From assembly GCA_041394285.1 (NCBI GenBank), contig JAWKIL010000020.1, positions 38,826 to 102,825 on the forward strand: a DNA stretch of 64,000 nucleotides. The letters are read 5' to 3'. The notes below the pieces were generated by a model. It was not told the DNA's origin, made no database searches, and worked only from the letters and a program-made list of their open reading frames with translations. Position numbers and translations under genes: made by a program. This document shows positions 56,829 to 64,000 of the stretch, one piece after another (the first letter of the stretch is position 1; each line of letters opens with the position of its first letter). The stretch comes from CADEDH01 sp041394285 (GTDB lineage Bacteria > Actinomycetota > Acidimicrobiia > Acidimicrobiales > SZUA-35).

Positions 56829-56922
56829 GCTCCCCACCGCCGTCGGGGCCCCGGAGCCTGGGCTCAACGAATGGGGACGGCGTGCCGATGTGAGGGGAGC
56901 GATCTCGAGACGACGGGGCACC

Positions 56923-59900
56923 GTGGACCTACGAATCATCGACGAGGCGCGCCCGGTCGCCCCCGGCGAACGGGTGGTGCTGCGCCTCCAGCTGGGCAAC
57001 GACGGGCGGCGGCCCGCTCGCGCCCGGGTCCGGCTGGTGGGCACGGGCGGCCTCGAGGTTTCCGACCAGCCCTGGCTGGGCCCCATCGAGCCCGGTCAGT
57101 GGCTCGAGGCCGACGTTGCGGTCGTCGTTCCCGCCGGGCAGAGCCCGGGCGACCAGCGGATCGGGGTGGAGGTGACCGGCGACGACGGCACGGTGGCCCT
57201 GGGCCACGTGACGCTCAGCCTGGCTTCGGCCGCTCCCGTCGCCCTGTCGATCTCGCCCGCCCGGGTGTCGGGCCGGCGCCGGGGCCGGTTCCAGGCCCAC
57301 CTCACCAACCGGGGCGACGAGACCATCAAGCTGCGCCTGGACGGGGAGGGCGAGGGCCTCGACGTCGCCGTCACCCCCGACACCGTTGTGCTGCCTCCCG
57401 GCGACCGGGTCCGCCTCCAGGGCCGGGTCCGCCGTTCGGTGGCCGCCACCGGTCGCGGCCGGCGGGCCGTGGCCCAGACACTGGGCGACGACCCCCGCCT
57501 GTTCACCGTGGTGGCCCAGGGCCACACCACGCCGGTGCGGGCCACCGCCGCCTACGCCCCCCGGCCCCTGGTGCCGGTCGGCGCCCGGAAGCTCACCGCC
57601 ATCGTGGTGGCCATGGCCGTGTGGGCCGCCGCCCTCACCGCCGGCGTCCAGTTCCTCGACCGCCGGGCCGCCGGCCAGGCGGCGGAGCAGGCCCGCCAGG
57701 AGGCGGCGGCCCAGGCCGCGGCGGAGGCGGCCGGCGGGGGAACGGGGGGCGACGGAACGAGCGGAGAGGCCGGCGGCGGCCCGGGCGGCGGTGCCGGCGG
57801 AGAGGGCGAGGAAGGTGAGGGCACGGCGCTGGCCTTCGCCGACAGCACCGCGGTGGACGTGGGCGGCACGGTCGACCTGGGGTCGGCCGATCCGGCCGGC
57901 GTCACCGTGACGCTCCGCGCCGTGAGCCCGGCCGACGTCGACACGCCCGGCGTGGGCAAGGTGTCGGCCCTGCACGACGGGCCCACCCCTGTCACCGGAC
58001 TGCTCGCCACCCGCACCACCACGTCCAACGAGGAGGGTGACTGGGCCTTCGCCAACGTCGCCGCCCCCGGCACCTACGAGGCCCGCTTCGCCAAGGCCGG
58101 CTACGTCACCCGGAGCCACCTGATCAGCCTCGACGCCGGCGACGAGCCGGTGGCGCTCGACGTGGCCCTCGACCCCGGCGACGGCCGCCTGGGCGGGCTC
58201 GTCTCGGCCGGCGGCGCGCCGGTGGGGGGCGCCACCGTCACCATCACCGACGGCACCGTCAGCTACACCACGTCCACCGCCACCGCCACCACCGGCACCG
58301 GCTCGTCCGACGGCGTCGGTCGCTGGTCGGTGGAGGGCCTGGCCACTCCCGGCCGGTACCTGGTGACGATCGACCGCCGGGGCTTCGGTACCGAGACCCA
58401 GGCCCTGGAGCTGGCCGCAGGAGGAACGGCCGACGCCATCACCACCACCCTCACTCCCGGGGTGGGCTCCATCAGCGGCTCGATCCAGTACCTGGGCCAG
58501 CCCAAGGGGGGCGTGACGGTCACGGCCACCAACGGCGACGTCACCCGTTCCACCTCCTCGCTGACCGAGACCGACATCGGCTCGTTCCTCCTGCCCCAGC
58601 TCCCCCTGCCCGGCAACTACACCGTGACCGTGTCGGCCGACGGGTTCATCACCCAGACCCTCGACGTGGCCCTGAACGGCACCGGGGACGGCAGCGGCGG
58701 CGACGGCGGCGACGGCAGCGGCAGCAGCGGCAGCGACGGCAAGGCGACCGGCGTGGTGGTGCAACTCGTCAGCTCGGCCGCCATCGTGGCCGGCACCGTG
58801 ACCGACGGCGCCGGCCAGCCGGTGAGCGGCGTGGGCGTGACCGCCTCCGACGGCACCCACGTCTACAAGACCACCACCGCCATCGCCCCCGCCGGCTCCT
58901 ACGAGCTCACCGGCATGGAGCCCGGCAGCTACGTGATCGGCTTCGACCGCTTCGAGTACCAACCGGCCTCGTCGCTGGTCACGGTGGCCGCCGGCGACGT
59001 CCGCCCCCTCGACGTCGCCCTGGAGGCCAAGGACGCCCCCAGCATCACGTCCGAGGCGTCGGTCAGCGTCAGCCCCGAGGACGGCGGCGTGCTGGTGCCC
59101 GGGGCCACGGTGAAGCTCCAGGGGGCCAGCACCCACACCACCACCACGGTGGGGCCCGACAACCGGTACACCCTGTCGAACATCCCCGTCGGCACCTACA
59201 TGCTGACGATCTCCCATCCCAGCTACCAGACGGTGATCCAGACCGTGCGCCTCGGGCCCCGCACCCACGTGGAGCGCACGGTGGCTCTTCAGGCGCTGGG
59301 CGACCTGTTCGGCGTGGTCACCGACACCGACGGCATCCCCGTGCCGGGCGCCGCCATCATCGTGAGCTTCCAGACCACGGTGGGCAACCAGACCGTCACC
59401 TCCAGCCTCGACCCGCTGTTCACCGACGTCGACGGCAGCTACAGCATCGAGCGCAAGCTGGGCAGCCAGCAGTACACGGTCACGTTCTCGGCCGACGGTT
59501 TCGTGACCGCCACCCGCCAGTTCGCCGGCCAGACCGGCACCTCCACCGAGCTCAACGTCAGCCTGTTCAGCCAGCCCCGCATCACCGGTGTGCTCCGCTT
59601 CCGCAACTCGAGCGGGGTGCCGGTGGCCCTCACCGGGGTGGCCGGGGTGACGGTCCAGTTCCGGCCGGCCGGGACGTCCGATCCGTTCGCCGAGGTGCCG
59701 GTGTCCAGCACCGACGGCTCCTACACCATTCCCAACACTGCGTTGGCCGTCGGTTCGTGGGAGCTCGCCCTCACGGGGCTGCCGGCCCGGTTCGCCACCC
59801 CCACCCTGCCCGACACCTCGAACCTGGCCCTCAACGAGATCCGCACGGCCGACATCACCCTGCCCGTCAACCCGTCGTTGAGCGGCACGGTGCGGGCCAT

Positions 59901-62900
59901 GGACGGCGACGCCGGCCTCCAGCCGGTGCCGTCGGCCACGATCCAGGCCGAACGGTTCGACACCGGCTCCAACGCCTGGGCGGCGGTGGGCGCCGCCGTC
60001 ACCACCAACGCCTCGGGCCAGTACACCATCCCGGCCGACCAGCTCACAGCGGGCACCTGGCGGCTGCGGGCCACCGACGTGGGTGCCGGGAACCTGGCCA
60101 CCACCGGGCCCCAGTTCACCCTCAACCTCGACACCAGCCCCACCGAGAACCTCCAGGTCGACGCGAACCCGCAGGTGTCGGTGACGGTCCGCGACAAGAA
60201 CCTCACCCCGCTGGCCGGGGTGACCGTCAGCTACAAGCTCCTCGACATCGACGCCGTCACCGTGCTCGACACCGGCAGCACCACCACCAACGGGTCGGGG
60301 GTGGCCCGCTTCACCAAGACCGATCTGGTGGAAGGCCTCTACGAGCTCACCGTCACCGGCCCCAGCGGCCTCCAGGACACCCTCGTCCTGGCCCTCCAGA
60401 ACCTGGCCCGCAACCAGGTCACCGGCCTCACCGCCACCCTCTTCCCCGACCCCACGGTCGACGGCTTCGTGCGCCGGCTCAACTCGTCCAACCTGTTCGT
60501 GGGCGTCTCGGGCCGCACGGTCACCATCGAGCGGGCCAGCGACGGCGGCGTGGTGGCCAGCACCACCTCGGGGGCCGGCGGGTACTTCTCGTTCGACCCC
60601 GACGCCCTCGACCCCGGCGACTACCGGGTGGTGCTGGGAGCGGATCTGCGCGCGGTCGACGTGACCGCGCTGGCCAACAACGAGGCCCGTTCGGTGGAGC
60701 TGATCGTGCCCCAGAGCTCCACCGTGTCGGGCACCCTGCACTGGCTCGACGCCACCGGCACCCGCCACGACCTGGAGGCCGGCGCCGCCTGGCACCTGTC
60801 GGCGGCCAACGTGATCACCGACCACACCGCCTCCACCCCCACCGTGGTGGAGGTGCGGGGGAGCCTGACGGCCAGCGGCACCGGGCCCAACTGGTCGGCG
60901 GCGGGCCAGGCGGCGGGCTCCGCCACCTACACCATCACCGTCGACGACGGCCGCTTCGACGACGCCGCCACCACCGTCACCGTCGCCCCCGGGACAGACC
61001 CGGCGGCCGTCGACGTGGCCCTGACCCCGCGGCCGGCCACGATCTCGGGCTCGGTCACGGCCGACGGCAACCCGCTCAGCGGGGCCACCGTCACCCTCGA
61101 CCCCGGCGCCGGCGGCACGGTCCGCACCGCCACCACCGACGTTGCCGGCCACTGGAGCCGCGACGACCTGCTGCCCGGCACGTGGACCATCACCGTGGCC
61201 AAGGCGAACTTCCAGGTGGCCACGCAACCGGGCACCGTCACCGTGGGACCGGGGGAGGCCGGCACCGCCGGCCCCGGCGATCTCAACCAGCTGCGCACGG
61301 TCACCGTCCGGGTGGCCGCCAACGGCAGCCCGCTGAGCGGGGTCACCGTGAACCTGGGCGGCGGCTCGTTCGCCCACACCGAACCCACCCCCGGCACCCA
61401 CGTGTTCGCCGGCGTGCCGGAGGGTGACCACGCGGTGACCGTCAGTCGGGCCGGCTACGCCGTCACCGACGTGAACGACGCGGTGACCACCGTCCCCGAC
61501 ATCACGGTGGCCTGGGGCAGCGATCCGGCTCCGCTCGACGTGACCCTGTCGGCGTTCGCCACCATCGGCGGCAAGCTGCGGGGCACCACCGCCGGCAACA
61601 CCAACCCGCTGGTGGGCTACACGGTCACCGCCACCCTCCAGGGCAGCGGCTCGCCGGGGGTGGTGGTCACCGCCGTCACCCAGCCCACCGACGGCACCTT
61701 CACCCTGAGCGGCCTGGTGCAGGGCACGTGGGACGTCACGGTGGACGCCCCCGGTTTCGTCGACCCCGGCCCCATCGCCCAGGCTGTCACCTGGAACAGC
61801 GGTACCACCGACCTGGGCAACCTGACGCTGGCGGCCCAGAAGGGATCGATCCAGCTCGCCGTGTGGTCCGACAACTTCGATCCGCCGGAGCCGATCGCCG
61901 GGGCCAGCGTGGCCCTGCGGCTGAAGGGCTCGTCCACCGTGCTGGCCACGCTCAGCTCACCCGACCCCGAATCGTCGCCCACGCCCACCGGGGTCACGTT
62001 CACCGATCTCGACGCCGCCACCTACACCCTCACCCTGTCGGCCACCGGTTACGCCGACGTCACGATCGAGTACGCCCTGGCCCGGGGGGAGAACGCCGCC
62101 ATCGGCCAGGGCGCCACCCTGCTGGAGGCGAACACGGGCGGGATCGTCGGCACCATCGAGTGGCGGCGGCAGTCGAGCGCCACGCCGGTCGCCCCGTTCA
62201 CCGGGGCCACCATCGTGCTCAACCGGATCCGCAACGGCTCCAGCACCGAGGTGGCCCGGATCAGCTCGTCGTCCACCGCCAGCTACTCGTTCCTCGTCCT
62301 GCGCAACGGTTCCTACACGGTGACCGTGAGCGGGGTGGGGATCGGTACCGTCACCACCAGCGTGTCGGTGACGTCGGGCCAGGTGACCACGGCCGACGTG
62401 CTCGTCACCGCCTCCCCGGTGGCGGTCACGGCCTCCACCCGGGACGACACGGGCGCCGCCCTGGGGGGCGTGGCCCTCCAGCTCACCGGCTTCGCCACCT
62501 ACAGCGCCACCACCGCCACCACCGGCACCGTCGGGTCGGCCACCTTCGCCGCCGTGCAGCCGGCCACCACCGCCTACACCCTCACCGCCACCCGCAGCGG
62601 GTACGACCCGGCGACGGCCACGGTCACGGTGGGCCCGGGGGGCGCCGTCACCGTGCCCCCGCTCACCCTGAACCGGCAGGGTACGGCCCACGTCACGGTG
62701 ACCGACGACGCCGGCGACGTGGTGTCGGGCGCCACCGTGGCACTCACCGCTGACCCCACCCACACGGCCCTGTGGGACGCGGCCAACAGCCGCTACGTGC
62801 TCGCCGACCTGCCCACCGGGGTGGCCCATCAGCTGACGGTGACCGCCGCCGACCACCACACCAACGCCACGGTGAGCACCCCCACCGTCACCCCCGGCGC

Positions 62901-63741
62901 CACGGTGACCGCCGCGGTCACCCTGCAGCGGCACAAGGGCACCCTCCAGGTGGAGGTCACCGACGACGGGACCGACCCGCTCTCGGGGGCCGCCATCGTG
63001 GTCACCGACGCCGGCGGCAACGAGGTGGGCAACGTCACGCCGGCGGGCGCGAGCCACGGGTTCACGAACCTGGCGGTGGCGGACGGGCCCTACACGGTGA
63101 CCGTGTCGAAGTCGTTCTGGAGCACCTCGACCCAGACCAGGACGGTGGTGGTCGACGCCACGGTCACCGCCACCGCCGCCCTCCAGCCCCGGCCGACCTT
63201 GCAGGTCACCGTGGCCGCCGACCCGTCGGGCCCGGCCAACCCCACGGTGACGGTGAAGCTGCGCAAGGCCAGCGACGGCACCTTCACCGGCGCCGTCACC
63301 CACTCCACGGCCACCACCTTCGACTTCCCCGACCTGGTGGCCGGCACCTACGACGGCTACCAGGTGGTCTCCACCGCCGCCGGCTACCACCCGCTGACCC
63401 AGGTCGTGCCGGTCACCCTGACCCAGGGCGCGCTGGTCACCGACAGCTCGGTGAGCCTGGTGGCGTTGGGCACGATCCGGGTGACGGTCACCGACGACCA
63501 GGCGGCCAACGTGAACGACGCCACCGTGGTGTTGTCGAGCGTGAGCCAGGGGGGCACGGTGGCCACCCTGTCGGCCGGCACCAACGGCGTATACAGCTTC
63601 ACCGGCCTGTCGGCCGCCACCGACTACGTGGCCACCGTGACCCGCACCGGCTTCGACCAAGCCACCTCGGCGCCCCTGACGGTCACCACCGCCAGCTCCG
63701 CCGCCGTCACCACCTCGATCAGCCTGACGCCGACCCCCTGA
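56923..63741 (+). CDS. Giant membrane-anchored repeat protein 3 of the DUF4255 operon
   Basis: A protein of about 2272 residues, again with a paralogous N-terminal domain (APGERVVLRLQLGNDGRRPA, LSISPARVSGRRRGRFQAHL) and one helix (LTAIVVAMAVWAAALTAGVQ) from residue ~224. An Ala/Gln/Glu- then Gly/Glu-rich linker follows. The rest is about 21 Cna-B/carboxypeptidase-regulatory-like repeats of 75-95 residues (GSISGSIQYLGQPKGGVTVT, TISGSVTADGNPLSGATVTL, TAHVTVTDDAGDVVSGATVA). No cell-wall anchor or Cys is seen at the C-terminus. I chose GTG 56923 (VDLRIIDEARP) because it aligns with the starts of the two paralogues; GTG 56890 would add 11 residues. Confidence 0.83.
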   Translation: MDLRIIDEARPVAPGERVVLRLQLGNDGRRPARARVRLVGTGGLEVSDQPWLGPIEPGQWLEADVAVVVPAGQSPGDQRIGVEVTGDDGTVALGHVTLSLASAAPVALSISPARVSGRRRGRFQAHLTNRGDETIKLRLDGEGEGLDVAVTPDTVVLPPGDRVRLQGRVRRSVAATGRGRRAVAQTLGDDPRLFTVVAQGHTTPVRATAAYAPRPLVPVGARKLTAIVVAMAVWAAALTAGVQFLDRRAAGQAAEQARQEAAAQAAAEAAGGGTGGDGTSGEAGGGPGGGAGGEGEEGEGTALAFADSTAVDVGGTVDLGSADPAGVTVTLRAVSPADVDTPGVGKVSALHDGPTPVTGLLATRTTTSNEEGDWAFANVAAPGTYEARFAKAGYVTRSHLISLDAGDEPVALDVALDPGDGRLGGLVSAGGAPVGGATVTITDGTVSYTTSTATATTGTGSSDGVGRWSVEGLATPGRYLVTIDRRGFGTETQALELAAGGTADAITTTLTPGVGSISGSIQYLGQPKGGVTVTATNGDVTRSTSSLTETDIGSFLLPQLPLPGNYTVTVSADGFITQTLDVALNGTGDGSGGDGGDGSGSSGSDGKATGVVVQLVSSAAIVAGTVTDGAGQPVSGVGVTASDGTHVYKTTTAIAPAGSYELTGMEPGSYVIGFDRFEYQPASSLVTVAAGDVRPLDVALEAKDAPSITSEASVSVSPEDGGVLVPGATVKLQGASTHTTTTVGPDNRYTLSNIPVGTYMLTISHPSYQTVIQTVRLGPRTHVERTVALQALGDLFGVVTDTDGIPVPGAAIIVSFQTTVGNQTVTSSLDPLFTDVDGSYSIERKLGSQQYTVTFSADGFVTATRQFAGQTGTSTELNVSLFSQPRITGVLRFRNSSGVPVALTGVAGVTVQFRPAGTSDPFAEVPVSSTDGSYTIPNTALAVGSWELALTGLPARFATPTLPDTSNLALNEIRTADITLPVNPSLSGTVRAMDGDAGLQPVPSATIQAERFDTGSNAWAAVGAAVTTNASGQYTIPADQLTAGTWRLRATDVGAGNLATTGPQFTLNLDTSPTENLQVDANPQVSVTVRDKNLTPLAGVTVSYKLLDIDAVTVLDTGSTTTNGSGVARFTKTDLVEGLYELTVTGPSGLQDTLVLALQNLARNQVTGLTATLFPDPTVDGFVRRLNSSNLFVGVSGRTVTIERASDGGVVASTTSGAGGYFSFDPDALDPGDYRVVLGADLRAVDVTALANNEARSVELIVPQSSTVSGTLHWLDATGTRHDLEAGAAWHLSAANVITDHTASTPTVVEVRGSLTASGTGPNWSAAGQAAGSATYTITVDDGRFDDAATTVTVAPGTDPAAVDVALTPRPATISGSVTADGNPLSGATVTLDPGAGGTVRTATTDVAGHWSRDDLLPGTWTITVAKANFQVATQPGTVTVGPGEAGTAGPGDLNQLRTVTVRVAANGSPLSGVTVNLGGGSFAHTEPTPGTHVFAGVPEGDHAVTVSRAGYAVTDVNDAVTTVPDITVAWGSDPAPLDVTLSAFATIGGKLRGTTAGNTNPLVGYTVTATLQGSGSPGVVVTAVTQPTDGTFTLSGLVQGTWDVTVDAPGFVDPGPIAQAVTWNSGTTDLGNLTLAAQKGSIQLAVWSDNFDPPEPIAGASVALRLKGSSTVLATLSSPDPESSPTPTGVTFTDLDAATYTLTLSATGYADVTIEYALARGENAAIGQGATLLEANTGGIVGTIEWRRQSSATPVAPFTGATIVLNRIRNGSSTEVARISSSSTASYSFLVLRNGSYTVTVSGVGIGTVTTSVSVTSGQVTTADVLVTASPVAVTASTRDDTGAALGGVALQLTGFATYSATTATTGTVGSATFAAVQPATTAYTLTATRSGYDPATATVTVGPGGAVTVPPLTLNRQGTAHVTVTDDAGDVVSGATVALTADPTHTALWDAANSRYVLADLPTGVAHQLTVTAADHHTNATVSTPTVTPGATVTAAVTLQRHKGTLQVEVTDDGTDPLSGAAIVVTDAGGNEVGNVTPAGASHGFTNLAVADGPYTVTVSKSFWSTSTQTRTVVVDATVTATAALQPRPTLQVTVAADPSGPANPTVTVKLRKASDGTFTGAVTHSTATTFDFPDLVAGTYDGYQVVSTAAGYHPLTQVVPVTLTQGALVTDSSVSLVALGTIRVTVTDDQAANVNDATVVLSSVSQGGTVATLSAGTNGVYSFTGLSAATDYVATVTRTGFDQATSAPLTVTTASSAAVTTSISLTPTP

Positions 63742-63848
63742 TCGTCCCGGCCGTCACCCCCGGCCCGCTTCGATCCGCTCACCCGCCCACACAACCGTCC
63801 ACCCGCCCCGCTTCGATCCGCCACCCGCCCGCACAAACCGTCCACCCG
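63742..63848. repeat. Imperfect tandem repeats after the giant gene
   Basis: CGCTTCGATCCG and a phrase like CACCCGCCNGCACAA(A)CCGT recur two to three times between 63767 and 63850, leading into the 20-bp inverted repeat. There is no coding frame that I can support. Confidence 0.6.
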
Positions 63849-63945
63849 CCCGCACAACCGCGACACAGTCCGAAGCGGTGCCGCGATGTGAGCGCTCAGC
63901 GCAACACCCGCGACGTCACCTCGATCTGTGTCGCGGTTGTGCGGG
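63849..63945. repeat. 20-bp perfect inverted repeat downstream of the giant gene
   Basis: CCCGCACAACCGCGACACAG (63849-63868) and its exact complement (63926-63945) are 57 bp apart, between the convergent giant gene and the partial minus-strand gene. ATCTGTGTCGCG in the right arm resembles the TTCTGTGTCACG arm of the element at 6277. It may act as a terminator for both genes. Confidence 0.8.
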
Positions 63946-63948
63946 GGT

Positions 63949-64000
63949 TCAGGCCAGCGCCAGGACGGCGATGGTGGTGACGCCGAGCGCCATCAGCAAT
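63949..64000 (-). CDS. 3' end of a probable membrane protein (partial)
   Basis: On the minus strand the frame LLMALGVTTIAVLALA ends in TGA (63949-63951). The 16 visible residues are strongly hydrophobic, as in a C-terminal membrane helix. The rest lies beyond the window, so the identity is open. It matters because it is convergent with the giant repeat gene and closes the DUF4255 operon. Confidence 0.45.
   Translation of the reverse strand, partial: LLMALGVTTIAVLALA

Noticed and set aside
56929..61431. A 1500-codon open frame on the minus strand opposite the giant repeat gene
   Set aside because: It is the reverse face of a very GC-rich repeat gene, has low-complexity Gly/Arg/His-rich composition and no recognisable domain. 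The + strand frame has clear repeat structure.
1..64000. tRNA, rRNA or phage genes
   Set aside because: I saw no cloverleaf, rRNA segment, integrase or capsid-type sequence while reading the window. A covariance scan could still find a short RNA.

Overview
The window is about 70% or more G+C, with GTG and TTG starts mixed with ATG. It lacks tRNA, rRNA, CRISPR or phage genes that I can recognise. MenB and the XPB helicase pair look actinobacterial, and many genes appear to start leaderless, 6-8 nt after a TANNNT -10 box. DUF222-HNH (13E12-like), CaiB and lipid-transfer-thiolase genes fit too. I infer a menaquinone-using actinobacterium, probably near the Acidimicrobiia; the placement is inference.

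Layout. 0-6.3 kb: a SCO1 copper chaperone, an FMN-binding protein, an SRPBCC protein divergent from isochorismate synthase (menF), a DUF35/lipid-transfer-thiolase pair and a frameshifted alpha/beta hydrolase. 6.4-12.7 kb: a 2079-residue alpha-2-macroglobulin-like lipoprotein that has lost its thioester. 12.9-22.7 kb: menB, menD, menH and menC, interspersed with a lower-GC VOC gene, a DUF222-HNH gene bracketed by palindromic repeats, and a double CaiB/BaiF CoA-transferase. 22.8-26.2 kb: two divergent leaderless genes, then a two-gene unit ending in a UGSC-family selenoprotein whose in-frame TGA is followed by a bacterial-type SECIS hairpin. 26.2-32.7 kb: assimilatory APS and sulfite reductases divergent from a cobalamin-riboswitch-led btuFCD-cobO operon. 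32.8-46.8 kb: central, lipid and repair metabolism, namely a class V aminotransferase, PGRP amidase, thiolase, HIBADH, shikimate kinase, a helicase-associated protein (frameshifted) plus XPB, a class III aminotransferase, an acyl-CoA ligase and DedA. 46.9-51.3 kb: a small lipoprotein, a CoA-binding protein with metY, a YdeI-like protein and an MFS transporter.

51.4-63.7 kb holds the most unusual block. A DUF4255 (Pvc16-like, contractile-injection-system) gene is followed by three paralogous membrane proteins. Each has a ~215-residue N-terminal domain predicted to be cytoplasmic, one membrane helix at residue ~216-224, and an external stalk of 5, 6 or about 21 Cna-B/carboxypeptidase-regulatory-like repeats. 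No sheath, tube, baseplate or AAA+ gene is in the window, and the next gene is convergent. It therefore looks like a detached CIS membrane-docking or surface-stalk module.

The intergenic DNA is rich in structure. There are two copies of a paired-hairpin repeat with compensatory stem changes, two copies of a ~120-bp four-armed palindromic element, two copies of a long-stem palindrome, and a duplicated 51-bp palindromic element between menD and menH. Several short tandem duplications copy a gene's own stop codon into its 3' flank.
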